A DNA stretch of 64,000 nucleotides from Vicia villosa (Eukaryota; Streptophyta; Magnoliopsida; Fabales; Fabaceae). Shown here piece by piece: positions 1 through 11,768 of this stretch. A model generated the notes under the pieces. It saw only the letters and a list, made by a program, of their open reading frames with translations, did not search any database and had not been told where the DNA came from. Numbering within the stretch: the stretch's first letter is position 1; the number at the start of each line of letters is the position of its first letter. The stretch covers positions 972,846 to 1,036,845 of the forward strand of contig NW_026705213.1 of the NCBI RefSeq assembly GCF_029867415.1, in the 5' to 3' direction. The position numbers and the translations under genes were made by a program.

Positions 1-1618
1 GAAGCCGGGCCTCCCCCAAATTTTCGTTGGGCCCAAAACAAATGGGTCCCTCAGTGCCCAATTCCATAAAGCTAGGATTGTTGACTCTCTCCTCATCCAT
101 ACCCTGCTTCGCCGTTTCAAAACCATCAGAGCTGTCCCTCCCAGAAAAAGCAACGTTCCCGGTACACTCCACCCTAGACAGACTATCACTTGAAATGCTA
201 TCTGAGCCACCCTGTGCTTCCTTCACTGACAGAGAAAAACACTCTTTGTAGCCTGAAACCTTAACACCCTCACCATGATTCCTTCCTCCCTACTCCTCTG
301 TTTTAGGCTTTGCTGCTCCTCTGACACGTCTCTAGGAACTCATGCCTTTATCACCTACCCACGCGCTGTCTGCGACCTCCTCCTCTTCCTCCACCGATTC
401 TCTCTCTGCCGTTGATTCCGATTCAACCGATTCCTCCGAAGAAAACACCGAATCGGACCAAGCGTCCTCCAAACCACCCACCCTCACCATCGCATCCTCC
501 TTCACAAGGACATTGTACCACTCACCATCCACAGAGACAACAATCTTCCTGTTAATCCTATCAATCTGGTTAGTGAACACTATCACGTTTGTGACGTCCA
601 TCCGGATCTGGTTATCTTCAAGCCCGTCGTCATTAGCCACCACCCCAACATCGGAAAGAAGGATCTCACAAAATCTTCTGTTCCTCACAAAGCAAGGTAT
701 ACCATAAATAGACACCCACACAGATCTAAAACATTCTATGTCCTTCTTTGTCCACTTCCTAACCTCCTTAAACCAGCGATCTTTCCAATCCGCTGCATCC
801 CTTAGTAACAGCTATAAATCCCCCACCGCTTTCTCTTCCAACAAGCACAGGTTTGGGCCTAGAGGTGTTGCCACTACAGAGAAGATGCCCTCCTCCAACA
901 AGCTCTTGCTCACACCATATTCCATCCTAGGTGCTTTCGATATACCCACCATTGCATTTCGAAAACGGTCTATTTCTTCCGCTTTAGAACTGTAAAAGAA
1001 AGTTTTGTTGGTTACCTCTATATTGCTGACTTCCCCTGATTTGCTTTTATTCAAAAAGTTCTTCTTCGAAACATCCCCTTGGTTAGAATTAAATCTAGAC
1101 GGATCACTATGTTTCAACGACTCCGCGTAGGTAAAAGATTGCTTCCTAAGAACATTGTTGATTCCACCCCCATTTCCCCAATCTAACTTCTTTTCACGAA
1201 ACCGGTCGGTCCAGGCCTAACAGATATCTGGGGAACTGCTTTGTAATTTCCTCTCTGATCTTTCCTTTTAAACCTAGATACATTGGCCTTCAGCTTCCTC
1301 CCATCGAGCCAAAGATTATCTAGTTTAACCTCCAACAATCTGACATCTTCAACCTTGGCAAACCTCACGAAACCGTACTTCTCGCCTCTCCAATCTTTCT
1401 TTGGTGGTATAACAATCTCATCCACCACACCAAGGTTTTTAAACTCGAAAAAAAAGATCTTTGGCTCCCCATTTTTGTTCAAAGTCCGTAATGAAAAAAG
1501 AAGTGATAGCACGTCTGTCACCTTCCATGGGACTCTTAAAGATATCCCATTTGTTGCTAGCAAAAACATTTCTCCCCTTCCTGTTTACCTTAATCCAGTC
1601 ATTACCAGAAGCGTTCAT
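1..1618 (-). pseudogene. LINE ORF1 protein (RRM + DUF4283-like), frameshifted and partial
   Basis: Probable start is the ATG at 1618 (MNASGNDWIKVNRKGR), because that frame flows into the family-typical 'SFFITDF..KWGAKDLFFEF' stretch. A frameshift near 1455-1475 then moves the reading into the frame seen at 1569-1183. The RRM is clear: an RNP1-like 'KYGFVRF' near 1370 and 'LDGRKLKANVSRF' near 1280. Positions 1117-812 hold a charged linker. Positions 721-332 match DUF4283-like features ('SIYGIPCFVRN', 'VVSVDGEWYNVLV') and then an acidic Ser/Glu run. The frame stays open with interruptions to base 1 ('SDSISSDSLSRVEC', 'ICFGPNENLGEARL'). In the family ORF1 is an RNA-binding chaperone of the LINE RNP. 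Frameshifts and gaps between the open pieces show this copy is dead. Confidence 0.75.
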
Positions 1619-1720
1619 TTATTTGGCCATGGAAACAAACCTCAGGGAAGCAAACTAGACCTTTACCCAGCTTCTCTCTCTAACTTTCTCTCTCTTGCGG
1701 CACTTATCTTCTCTTTTTTC
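1..1720 (-). mobile_element. L1-like LINE, 5' part, truncated by window edge
   Basis: This is a non-LTR retrotransposon read on the minus strand. Its 5' end lies near 1700-1720, where a GA-rich leader (minus sense) precedes the first ORF, and it continues past base 1. Only ORF1 is in the window; ORF2 (endonuclease and reverse transcriptase) would lie to the left. The assignment rests on an RRM followed by a DUF4283-like segment and a polar, Ser/Glu-rich tail, the usual order in the RRM-type ORF1 of plant L1 LINEs. The right boundary is approximate because a LINE 5' end has no fixed sequence. Confidence 0.75.
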
Positions 1721-2955
1721 TCAATTTATACGCGTTTTAGTGTATATTACATAAATACGTATACTTTGTGATTAATTGAGTTTTTGATTCATTTATGTAC
1801 CGTTTGATAGTTTCTATTCGTTTTGTAGGTATTGATGCGTGTTTGGAGCATGAGCAATAAAGTGTCAAAGACACCGCTTCAAAAGTACGATTTTGAGCAA
1901 TTCGTCAACGAATAAGGCTAAAAACATATGATAAAAGTCATCAATTTTGTTGATATTTAGTCGTTGTTAGATAGGAAATTGAATAAGCTTCCCAACACTT
2001 CAAACCTGACGCAAATCGGAGTTACGGTTCTCAAGTTATGGCCAAAACAATGTGAAAATTCTGCAGGTCGCTACTGGTGTCATTCGTCTGGCGAGTCTTG
2101 ATGGGCATAAATGCGTTAAAATGGGAAAAATACACATTTTTAGGTTATGGTTTGTTTCCAACTCCACCAACCTTCATTTTTTTGGTAAATTGAGGCATAG
2201 AAACAACAATGGAGCTTGCATATGGATGATCCGGAGTAGATTGCTCATCAATTGGCGTTGATAAACCGGGAGATTTGTGGTTCATTTCTCTTCTTCTTTG
2301 TGTATTATTCATTTGTTGGGTTTGTATGTATATTTACTTTGAACTCATGTATATTTGTCACCCATGGCGTTAGATTTAAGTTGCTTTACAAATCTTTGTC
2401 GATGGTTGTCTTAGATTTTTTGCTCTGTGCTCGGGGTTTGAGTTGTTATAGACATATACTGCTCGAATCCTTATCTTAAATGATTATCTGTTACTTTCTA
2501 GATTCTAGACATAGATTTATAGCTAACAATCTTTATGGGTGTCGAAGCTTAATGCTTCCGTGTTAGTTGTGTCAGTTGAGAGATCGTCAATGCAAATGAT
2601 ATGGATGTCTGCTGAGTTGTTGAGGTTGGATGAGAGATTGTCGCCGAGATGATGTAGTATTTATCTCTACTTTGGGTTAGAAATGACTTAGAGTGTGAGC
2701 GATGTTGGATGACATTGAGTAGTATTGTAGGTTTAGTATAACTGGTCGATAAGTTTAAGTTTATGAGAAGTAGATTATATGCATGCTTGATAAGTCTCTT
2801 CTCTCTGAAGAATGAATTATTTTTGTGTTAATATTTACTTTTCCATTTTTATGCTTTAAAAAATTCAATCCAAACTCATAACTTTGGAAACTGTTAAACG
2901 AGAGTTCAATGCACTAGTCCCTGTGGAGACGATAATTTCCTGGATAAATATTACC
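1721..2955. other. Unclassified retroelement-like stretch (possible Athila-type LTR piece)
   Basis: No credible coding region. The stretch is A/T-rich and ends with 'CCCTGTGGAGACGATAA' near 2920-2937, a phrase that resembles the end of Athila-like LTRs in legumes. This is a family impression, not a demonstrated match. The right edge is placed where copia RNase H coding begins on the minus strand. No paired LTR or target duplication was found. Confidence 0.3.
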
Positions 2956-3970
2956 ACTAAAATATATAATGTACACAGACGTGGACGTGCGATCATCGGA
3001 ATTGCCAGCCCAATTAGCATCATTGTAGGCGAGAAGTTGAAAGGAATGTGGTTTCTTAAACATGATACCAAAATTAATGGTGGATTTGATGTACCTATGT
3101 GACCTTTTAAGGTACTTGACGTGGAGGGTGGTAAGTTTGTGCATATATTGATAGAGTTTGTTGACATCAAATGAGACATGAGGTTTAAGTATTGCAAAGC
3201 ACTTATGACTTTTATGTATTGAGTGCAATCAATGGCAGGGTTGCCATCATGTAGTGTGAGCATAAAAGTGGAATAAGGATGATGGTTTAGCATAAACCAT
3301 GTCAAAATTTTCCAAAATGTCACATATACACTTGTGTTGTGAAAGGAGGAATATTTCAGCAACTCTATGGATTAACTCAACCCCTAGAAATTAGTGAGGG
3401 GGACACATATTTTTGAGAGAGAATTGTTGAGACAAGGGGTTGATAAATTGAGTGAAAAACTTTGTTTCATTACAAGTGAGTAGAATATAATCAACCATCA
3501 ACATAGAATAAGAAATTAGAAATGGTTGTACCTTTGTAATATATGAACAATGGTTGATCATTCTTACTCATATGAAACCCATTAGTATGAATGAATGATT
3601 TGAGAACATAATGCCATGGTCCCGGTGCTTGATGTAAAGCATAGATGGCTTTATGAAGTTTACAAACATGATGGGATTGTTAAGCATCTTTCAAATTGGG
3701 TGGCTAAGCCATGCAAACATACTCCTCTAGAATGCCTTGGAGGAAATAATTGTTAACATCTAGTTGATTCATAATCCACTGATATCCAAGGGCAATTGTG
3801 AGAATGATTTTAATTATTTGTGGCTGAATAACAAGTTCGAATGCCTCTTTAAAATATATTCTTCGACATTTTGTGTATCCTTTTGCAGCTAGGCGGGCTT
3901 TGTATCTAGAGATAGTTCATTCTGGATTCCTTTTGATGCGAAACAACCATTTACATTCATCAATGTTGTT
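2956..3970 (-). pseudogene. Ty1-copia reverse transcriptase / RNase H fossil
   Basis: Read on the minus strand from 3970 down, the conserved Ty1-copia pol order is visible across frameshifts and stops. It runs 'KWLFRIKRNP', 'RYKARLAAKGYT', 'QLDVNNYFLQG', 'VCKLHKAIYALHQAPGPW', then the catalytic box as 'FYVDG' instead of YVDD near 3490, and finally RNase H 'YNDANWAGNSDDRTSTS' near 3040-2985. Coding similarity stops just after 'YFSGN', where another sequence abuts. The loss of the second catalytic Asp and several in-frame stops make it inactive. Gag, protease and integrase of this copy are not next to it; the integrase fossil at 4493 is on the other strand and is a separate piece. Confidence 0.85.
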
Positions 3971-3974
3971 GTTA

Positions 3975-4016
3975 TTGATGATGATGTGATGATGATGATG
4001 ATGAGGATGATGAGGA
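3975..4016. repeat. (GAT)n microsatellite
   Basis: Interrupted GAT trinucleotide run immediately upstream (minus sense) of the copia RT fossil. On the minus strand it could have encoded an acidic or Ile run in the old polyprotein, but no frame links it firmly. Confidence 0.8.
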
Positions 4017-4454
4017 AGACTTAGAATTTGTCAACAAATTTGATGTTTGACAGATTAAAACGAAAAAAATACGTTAAAACTAAAATTTTGTAAATAGGAC
4101 TTTACCACTCGATTTTTGTTAAAACCAATGCCAACTGAGGCTTCCCTGTATGATTCAACAGATTTGAATGCTTAAACTTTACATAAATCCTCGACAGAAA
4201 AATAACTTTATCTTCACCATTTTCCAACACATACCTCTCTATACTATAATGACAAGAACTATCTCAAGAACGCATAATGAGTGCTCTCAAAGACTCTTCT
4301 AAATCCTCCACAACCGAAACAGGAAAAAAATATTTGAAACACAACCACAAGACAAAGAATCTACCTTTATTCAATAGGACCATGCATCCCAAAGAACTCA
4401 TTTACAATCCCGTTAAAATTGGAAGAAAAAGGTTCAAACTTACCGGAAACCCAA
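4017..4454. other. No recognisable feature
   Basis: Spacer between two copia fossils. A 70-codon open frame at 4277-4489 has no recognisable motif and runs into the AT microsatellite, so I do not call it a gene. Confidence 0.5.
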
Positions 4455-4484
4455 ATATATATATACATATATATATATATATAT
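4455..4484. repeat. (TA)n microsatellite
   Basis: Alternating AT run with one C interruption, at the left edge of the copia integrase fossil. Confidence 0.9.
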
Positions 4485-4492
4485 GCTAGACT

Positions 4493-4880
4493 TAAGAGAT
4501 GTATCCTTGAATAATGAAAAATATCTTGTTACCATGAGTGAAGATTCATGGCTATGGCATAGACGTTTGACACACATCAACTTTGATCTACTTAATAATA
4601 TAGTTGCAAAAGATTTAGTAATTGGTCTACCAAAAATAAAAACTTCAAAAGATCACCTATGAGATGCATGTCAAAAGGGAAAACAAACAAGAGTCTCGTT
4701 TAAATCTAAAAATGTTGTTTCAACATCGATACCCCTTGATCTCCTTCACATGGATTTATTTAGATCATCACGGACCAAAATAATAGGTGGAAATTATTAT
4801 GGTTTTATAATTGTAGACGATTACTCAAGATTTTATTGGACTATCCGAAGTGATCATGGAGGTGAGTTTGATATGGGCCA
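4493..4880 (+). pseudogene. Ty1-copia GAG-pre-integrase / integrase fossil
   Basis: Plus-strand remnants show the zinc-binding HHCC region ('SWLWHRRLTHINFDLL', then 'DACQKGKQTRVSF' after an in-frame stop), the start of the catalytic core ('LLHMDLF', 'VDDYSRFYW'), and then a jump to 'IRSDHGGEFD'. The roughly 35-45 residues normally between 'FYW' and the SDxGGEF block are missing, so an internal deletion near 4840 is inferred. There is no matching gag or RT on this strand nearby. It is an old, truncated copy unrelated in orientation to the RT fossil on its left. Confidence 0.8.
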
Positions 4881-4994
4881 AAATCATGAAAAATAGTTTT
4901 CTGCATTAAAATCCATTGCATGTTCCGTTACATGCACCTTTTAAGGCCAGCATATGTAAATCAATATTGAAGCTTGTAGTCTATGTCAAAGCTT

Positions 4995-5310
4995 GGCCGA
5001 CACATAAGCCTTTCAGACACGTACATACTGTAACTTCAATTTTATGTGCTAGCACATATGACCTTCAGTTTGACACATAAAACTCAATAACAAAACATGT
5101 AGCCTCTATTTCATTTAGGCTGACACATAAAATTAATTATTTAAGTATGTTCCGACAAATAAGACACATAGGTCAGCACATGTACATGCATAAATAAGGT
5201 TGTAGCTCCTTTTTTGTTTTAACCGACACATAGACTCCTTTAGACTGACACATGCTGTTATTTTTAATACTATGTGTCGGCACATACAATCTATAGGTTG
5301 ACACATATTG
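4995..5310. repeat. Dispersed GACACATA motif cluster
   Basis: The octamer GACACATA occurs at 4999, 5072, 5122, 5163, 5225 and 5300, with GACACATG at 5247 and the inverse TATGTGTC at 5271. Spacing is irregular (about 40-75 bases), so this is not a clean tandem repeat. It sits upstream of a plus-strand TATA box at about 5382, which suggests an LTR U3 region. Confidence 0.6.
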
Positions 5311-5379
5311 TTTATTAGGTCATTTTCTTTAATTTCTTTTAATTCTGAATTTCCTCCTTTTTCCACCAAGCTTCCACAA

Positions 5380-5390
5380 CTATAAATACA
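5380..5390 (+). promoter_or_regulatory. Possible TATA box of a degenerate LTR
   Basis: CTATAAATACATC, a good plant TATA match on the plus strand, about 70 bases downstream of the last GACACATA copy. No transcription start, primer site or partner LTR can be assigned. Confidence 0.35.
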
Positions 5391-5399
5391 TCATTCATG

Positions 5400-6586
5400 C
5401 ATCATTCCAACTTGATGAAACTATAAAAATTTACTACAATTGCTATTCACCTTCAACCTCCAACCTATGCATACACACTGACAAATCACACATAATCCTC
5501 TTTTGTCGGGGTGCCATCTAGACGAGGTTTGATAACGTCCAATTAGGCTTTTGTGTAGCCGAGAATATTGGGTTGAGAATTGTACAGGGGTTTCATGCGG
5601 AAAAACCTCGGATTTGCCCTCCAAGATCTTTGGTAAATTTGGGGGGGGGGGGGGGGTTTCGTTCAAGTCTTTCAAGAAAGGATTGCGGCTAAGTGAAAAT
5701 CCTTTGGAGATAAATAACGCAAAGGAAGTAGTGAGATAATGGCGAATCAAATCCAAAGGTCTTGTGTTATAATAGGTGCAATTGATCGTGTACAAAATAT
5801 TTAGAGATAAAGAACACAAAGGAGTAGAAATAGTCAAATAATCATTTGGTAGCTATTGTGTCCTATCTTGTTCAAGATCAAAAGAAGAGAAGGGGTTGAA
5901 TAAAAATCAAATGGTTGTGTTTTTAGGGTTTCTCTTGGAACACTTCTCTTGTAATCAATGTTTTTCATATTAAGAAATTTTCCTAATTCCAAATTGGAAT
6001 TGGGGGCAGGCGTAACCACACGCGAGGATGAAGTGGGGAACTGCCTAAACAAATCCCCGTGTCGATCTCTCTCTTATCTCTTTACTTGCTTTATTTTTCA
6101 TTAAGCAATTTGTCAAATATCATTGCTTAAACGATAGACTCGTAAGAATTTTCTATGAATATTTTTGTTTTAAAGTGGTAGTTGATTAGCTTATAATCAC
6201 TTTTTATTATAAGTGTTTTTTCATATCAAGACATCACAAAGGAAAATTCTGAAATTTCGTTCGCACACAAAGTGTTTGATAAATTGTATAGCTCCATATT
6301 TTTGCTTGTTATCATTGGAAATAGCTTTGTTAGGAAATTAATTTAAACGAATAATATTGTGATACTTGATTCAAGTTAATAAATTCGTTGTATTATGTTG
6401 TTCATTCCATAAGGCCCTTGCATATCTGAGTTCGAATAACTAGACTCGTATAGACGACTTAATGATCTATAATAAAACCTTCGACTCTTACTCTTTTCTA
6501 TTAACTTTCAAACCCAAATTTTATTTGTATTTTTTGGCTTGGTGATCTATTCACCCCCTCTCTAGATAAGTTGTCACCGTCTAACA
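5400..6586 (-). mobile_element. Degenerate copia-like LTR (minus), no partner found
   Basis: Read on the minus strand, the sequence begins TGTTAGACGGTGACAAC at 6586, and shortly after comes 'CTAGAGAGGGGGTGAATAG', a phrase typical of the starts of some copia-type plant LTRs. Further on (6060-5990) is the 'GGCAGTTCCCC...GTTACGCCTGCCCCC' block found in such LTRs. It appears to have inserted into the host element's ORF1. The left boundary is uncertain and no target duplication of ACTCC (6587-6591) was found on the left. No coding region lies inside. Confidence 0.4.
5641..5656. repeat. 16-base poly-G tract
   Basis: Uninterrupted G16. Such runs are unstable and prone to sequencing error; the true length may differ. 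Confidence 0.9.
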
Positions 6587-7148
6587 ACTCCCTCCGTTCA
6601 AGGTGCTTTTTGCTCCATGCCTGGACTTCATTGAAGAATTTATTCGTGTCTTCATGTTTTGGTCTTTTGATCAATTCATGGATAAGTACATCCCTTCTGT
6701 TGATTATGCCATCCAAGTAACGATGCTTCAATTCCCACTGATCACTATTATCAACCCCTTCAGACTGAGCTTCCATTGGAGCTTTCCCCTTGTCTTCAAT
6801 ATGCGTTTTGAGCTTCTTAATATTTTCCGAGGCCTTGTTCAACTGAACCTGGAGTCCAAGGAGTTGAAAATGCATCCTTTTCTTATGAGCATACTCTTCT
6901 TTGATATTTTCATCTTTATCTTTGAGTTGTTACTTCAAATCTTCAATCTGAGCCTTATACTTGTCTTCCATTTTCTTTTAGGAGGCTAAAAGATTCTCCT
7001 CTTCTTAGTGATTTTGTTGCATCTTCCTTTCAGCCATATCATTGATAAAATCATTCCTCAAACCAACACTAGTCCTTAGTCTCTTCTTAGATTCCACATA
7101 TATAACCCTATTTTGCTTCTCAAGCAGCTCATCTTTTAATTTGACCTT
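6587..7148 (-). pseudogene. Host-element ORF1 (DUF7745-like), C-terminal piece
   Basis: Third and last piece of an ORF1 whose other parts lie at 22510-23061 and 41877-42624. On the minus strand it reads as a charged, coiled-coil-like stretch ('KVKLKDELLEKQNRV', 'MEDKYKAQIEDLK', 'LNKASENIKKLKTHIEDKGK'), then 'ELIKRPKHEDTNKFFNEVQAW'. Several in-frame stops interrupt it. Coiled-coil C-termini fit the DUF7745 plant proteins encoded by Ogre-like elements. Element 1 separates it from the middle piece; removing one copy of GTGAG and the element rejoins the frame region. Inactive. The left end is cut by the copia-like LTR at 6586. Confidence 0.6.
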
Positions 7149-7153
7149 GTGAG
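7149..7153. repeat. Target-site duplication GTGAG (left, element 1)
   Basis: Five-base direct repeat matching 22505-22509, the expected length for a gypsy integrase. Confidence 0.9.
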
Positions 7154-7177
7154 TTTCGCACGCTCGCGAAAAATGAA

Positions 7178-7188
7178 CAGAGTCGCCA
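7178..7188 (-). other. PBS-like 11-mer inside U5 (element 1, left LTR)
   Basis: Minus-strand TGGCGACTCTG, identical to the first 11 bases of the element's primer-binding site but lying within the LTR about 25 bases from its end. Confidence 0.75.
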
Positions 7189-7287
7189 CCAATATATTTA
7201 TCCCATAAGGGAAAGGAATATCAGGAAACCTAACAAGGGAAGGAACAAGGTCTCGCGACCAGAGAATCTAGGTACGGGAGTCGGTTA

Positions 7288-7317
7288 CGCGAGGGGAAGG
7301 TATTAGCACCCCTCGCG
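7288..7317 (-). other. U5 hairpin, element 1 left LTR
   Basis: Perfect 9-bp inverted repeat, CGCGAGGGG (7288-7296) with CCCCTCGCG (7309-7317), loop TGCTAATACCTT in element sense. The loop is shared with unrelated-stem hairpins in other LTRs of this window. Confidence 0.8.
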
Positions 7318-9330
7318 CCCAACGTACTCGATGGTATCCACTTATGTTTGTTTCTATCTAAAGGGTGTGTACTATGTCTATGTCTATATGTGAATGCATG
7401 CAAAAGAAATACGGGGAAAAGAAGGAATATTTACAAATGTGCTCGTTCAAGCCCCGCGACTTGATGCCTACGTATCCTTTTCAGGAATCAGAGCGCCGTA
7501 GTTCGGCTCACATGTTTCTGTTTGTTTTTGTGTTTTTTAGTTGGGCGGAGTTAACGCTCGCGCTCTTGCATAAGGGATCGACCTAGGATGCAATAGAGCG
7601 GAGATAACGATGCCCTTAAGAAAGGAGAGAAGAGAGGGTTTGAGTGTTTCGAGGAAATCCCTAAAGCAAGGGAAACTCGAGTTACTCTTTGGTTTGTGTT
7701 TTTTAGGAGTGGGAACTTACGCTCGAATGGTTCCCTAAAGCAAGGGAGATCCAAGCACTCGAACGTTCCCTAAAGCAAGGGATGTTCAAGCTTCCATTCC
7801 CTTTTTTAAGAATTTTCACTTTGATTATTAGTGTTTTAAGTATTTTCTTTGTATTTTTTAAAGGGATTTTATTTGAGTATTTTTAGATGTTTTATGTTGA
7901 AAAGAAAAAGAAACTAGCCTAAGTATGAAGGGAATTTCTACCTAATGTTATCATGGTTTCTACCTAAGGTTAGGAATAGAAGAACATGGAAATTAAAGCA
8001 AAAAGTGGAGTATTGAAAATAGCATAAAAGCATGAAAAAGAACAAGTCAAAATATAGCACAAAAGTGAATTAAAAGTACTATTATTTTTATTGATTTTTA
8101 TGAAAGAAATGAGTTCAAAAGATTAATGTCAAAATTAACCTAAAATCTACTTATTTTTATGAGTTTTATGTGGGAAATTTTATCAATTAATGACTAAAAG
8201 AAACTACAAATTAAACTCAAAAAGGAAATCTAAAATCTATCAAGTTTTATGTGAGTCAGGGGGGTGCAAACTGAATTAGAGGGTGTGCCAGCAATTCATG
8301 TACGGGCCAAGGATCCTTTTTTTTATCACGATTTCAGCAAGAAAAACAAGCAACATGGGCCAGGGGTGTAGATTGAAATTAGGGGCATGCTCAGTAATCT
8401 GGGCGCTGGCCCAACAGGAAGGCCCAGCAATTGTTTGTTTTCAGATTTTTGTAAAAAAAAGAAATAAAAGAAATAACTAAAAAGTAAAATTAGGGTTTTC
8501 TATGTCTTGTGGCGAATCAACTCCCTTCGCTGAACTCTCAATTTCTTTCTTCCCTCAAAACGGCCAAAAAACGGCGGTGGAGGAGACTTCATCTTCTCCG
8601 ACCAAATCGAGTCCTCCGGCCACCGCAAACCGTACGCCTTCGTCTCCTCCCTCTGAGTTACGCTCCAATCCCCATCCCTCATGATTCGTTCCTAATCAAC
8701 CTAAACTCAAACGAACCACTAAGAACCCTAACCTTCACCGCCACAAATTGAATGGCGATATTAACGGATCTTAACTCAGAGCGATAGGGTTTCTATTCTA
8801 CTCGAAGTCCTCTACATATCGGTATCAAGAACCAAGCAAATGATGCGCCGGAGCAGTCGATCAGAGAACTTACCGGTGACGACGATTCTGAGACGCTCAC
8901 GTGGAGAAGAAAATACCAGAGGCTCTTCAGGTAATGCCTTGCTCCTTTAATGCTTCACGAATCTTCCTCTTCTACACTTCGATTTTCTTCTTCTACTTCA
9001 TTTTTTTTTGAATTTCTGAATTTCTGAGTCGTGTGAGCGGAGAGATGAAGGTGAGGGGCTTAGCACAAGCTTGTTTAGGTTCTAATGGTGAACATCAAAA
9101 GCTTTCTGAAAGTGTGCGTATGGTGAGGTGAGGGCGATGAAGATGAATCTGTGTAACTGAAAATGGTGATGGAGAGATGAAAATGGCGTGAGGGAATGTG
9201 ACAGAGTGATGGTGATTGAGAGAAGAATGAAGAGTGGAAGGTGGATGAATGGTGTGAATTGGAGAGTGATGAAGAGTGAAAGGTGAGTGTGATGAATGAG
9301 GCGTGTAGAGTTGAATTGTGGAGGGAGGTA

Positions 9331-9340
9331 GTTTATATAG
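9331..9340 (-). promoter_or_regulatory. LTR core promoter TATA box (element 1, left LTR)
   Basis: Minus-strand CTATATAAAC followed by a pyrimidine-rich, plausible start region. Repeated at the same place in the other LTR. Confidence 0.65.
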
Positions 9341-11755
9341 ATTGAGGTTCTGAGATTCAGTTAGAGAGTGAGGATTGAGAGCCATTGGATTGGAGGTAGT
9401 TTGTTAGTGATTTGGAGGGTGAGGATTGAAGTTTCTTTTTGAGTTAGTTTTGATTCTGTTAAGTTAGTTAAGTGGTTAGGGTGGTGGTTAGGAATCTGTT
9501 ATGAATCGGTTAGGTTTGTAACTGAATTTGTAACCAGGTTGTTAGTTTCTGTTATAGAGGTTTGGAGGTAGTTACTGATAATTTGAAATTGAAAGGTGGG
9601 GGAAAAAAGTTAGTTATGATGTTGTTTTTTTTTTGTGAAGTTAGTTATTGGAAAAATTTTGTTAAGGAATAGGCGAAGAGGTTAGAATGTTAGTGACTGA
9701 TAATTGTCGAGTTAGCCGTAATGTCAATAGCTAATTTTTGTGTATGAGTGGGAGGGATTCTCTATGTATTGTATGTAGGCTGTTTAGTATGTTGAATGCA
9801 GAGAATTGGAATCTTTTTCTGAACCGGTTTACTCGGTCTTTTAATGCAGGGTGGATTGGATTTCATGTATGTTTGCTTGATGGATGTATGGTATGTATAT
9901 TGATGAGTATTTTTGTGAGGTCTGATTGTTGAAAAAGGTTAGATTTTTATAGGTTAGAGATGGTTGGTTATACTTCTGTTAGAGCTGTTAGGAAAGTTAG
10001 TTATGAGGATTTATTAGTAAAAATGGATGTAGTTTTGTTTTCTGTTTCCCGATATTCCTCCTGCCAATTTCTGCTAGAATTCAATTGGTGAGTTTTTCTA
10101 TGCTGCTGGTTCGGACATGTTATTGCTAATTGCAAGGTTTGGTGGTTGCCGACTTTTTCGGTTTGAAGTTGCAGCTGGTTTTTTATTGGATTTTTGTGTC
10201 GGTAGGTGAGCTTGTTATTGTTTGAACTTTGAAACTGGATTTGTATGCTGCAGGTTAGTGGTTTAGGCTATGTGAAATGAGCTTTTATTGACGGGTTTGG
10301 AACTGGATTGGTTAACGCGGCTTGATGTTGCAGGTCTGCTTTAAATGTCAAGTGACGGATTGAACTGAGCACATGGTTATGTTTGACTCTTGAGGTGAGT
10401 TTCTGAATTTTTCTTCTTGACGGGTGTTTTGAATAGGCTTCCTTGGCTGTTATACGAACCTATAATGCTGTAAGTGTTTCTTTTTATATAGGTTTTAATT
10501 TGAATGTGGTACAGGGGCTGATCTGGTTTAATGAAGCATGGAGTGCACAGAGTTTAAAGCTTGAAGACAAAGAGCTTGGAAATTAGGAGGTGAAGTTTTT
10601 GTTAGGCTGTTAGGGACTGTTTTTGAACTGAGTATTTTGGACTTCTAGTTTGAAATTGGTTTGGTTAATGGTTCTGTATGGACTGATTTGTGAGCTTGAA
10701 TGATTAGGAATGTGTAGGTTTTGGCATGACTTGAAAGCAACACATGGTGCACCATGGAAATAGTATGAAGCTGTACGAAGAAGTCTTTAGAGATTTTAAA
10801 GATAACAAGCCTTAGAAAAGTTAGTTGTGTCTTTTTTCAACGGTCAACAGTTGACCCTTTTGTGTAGCCTTTCAATTCTGACCTTTTTGTAATGGGCTTT
10901 GTATAGATGGGCTTTGTGCATATTGGTTGGACTCTTGTAATGAAAGAGAACCTTTGGACATTCATTTTGTAATCTTATAAATTTTCTCTCATGAAGAACT
11001 TTGAGTCCAATGAGTCTTTGAATTTATCTCTTGACTTTGTGGGCATCTCAACAACGTTCCTTCCGATTTTACCTCTAGATCTCAATGACATGAAGAATGA
11101 ATGAAACTTGGATAATACTTGAATGAGCTTGAATTGAATGTCGAACTTCAAGTAATAAAGCTTTTGCAAATATTCCAAATTCCTTCCACTTTATCTTCCA
11201 ATCTTGTATGCTTGAGAACTTTGATTAATTTGACAAATGTAAACACAAATTCGACTTTAAAGTGTTCATGAATCCAAATTCGACTTCACTTCTCAGAGAA
11301 ACATTGACTTCAATTCAATCTTCTAATCCATATCAAACTTGTATGACACGCACCAAGTAACTGAAAGAATAGAACTTAAATTCCATCTCCAATTAATGGG
11401 CCTCAATGAGCACATACCCAAAACTTCTAATTCCTTTATTTGAGAGGTAACTTCATGACTTTATTTATTTGAGAAAGAATCAAAGTATTAATTCCAAGCA
11501 AATTTATTTGAATCCTTGATGAACCACCTAAATATTTGATCTCTTGAGAAGCCCTGAGTTCAATGAAGTTCGTGACGACCAAATACCTTGTACTGACACC
11601 CAAGTGGAACTCAGCTTGCTTTATAACCTTTGATCACATGCTTTTAGATATTAATGATGTATGAGTTATGTTAATGCCCTAATGGAGGTATGCAGATGAA
11701 ATGGGAAGTATAAGCCAGTTAAAATAAGGGGGTAGGACAAATTTGGGGTATGACA

Positions 11756-11768
11756 GTTGCCCCTATTT
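11756..11768 (-). other. Element 1 polypurine tract
   Basis: In element sense AAATAGGGGCAAC directly abuts the 3' LTR start TGTCATACC; this is where plus-strand DNA synthesis would be primed. Confidence 0.6.

Larger units (their letters stand above)
7154..11755 (-). repeat. Element 1 3' LTR
   Basis: 4602 bases. The left terminus reads TTTCGCACG where the other copy has TGTCGCACG, so one terminal base is mutated. It contains the U5 hairpin at 7288-7317, a PBS-like 11-mer at 7178-7188 and a TATA box at 9331-9340. Open frames inside it (for example 8502-8751 and 9095-9385) are repeated exactly in the other LTR and are not genes. Confidence 0.92.

Noticed and set aside
5421..5837. 138-codon minus-strand open frame
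   Set aside because: It spans the poly-G tract (read as a proline run) and has no recognisable motif.
8502..8751. Gene-like open frames and a splice-donor-like site in element 1's LTR (also 19248-19497)
   Set aside because: They lie on the strand opposite to the element's promoter, recur in both LTRs and resemble no protein I recognise.
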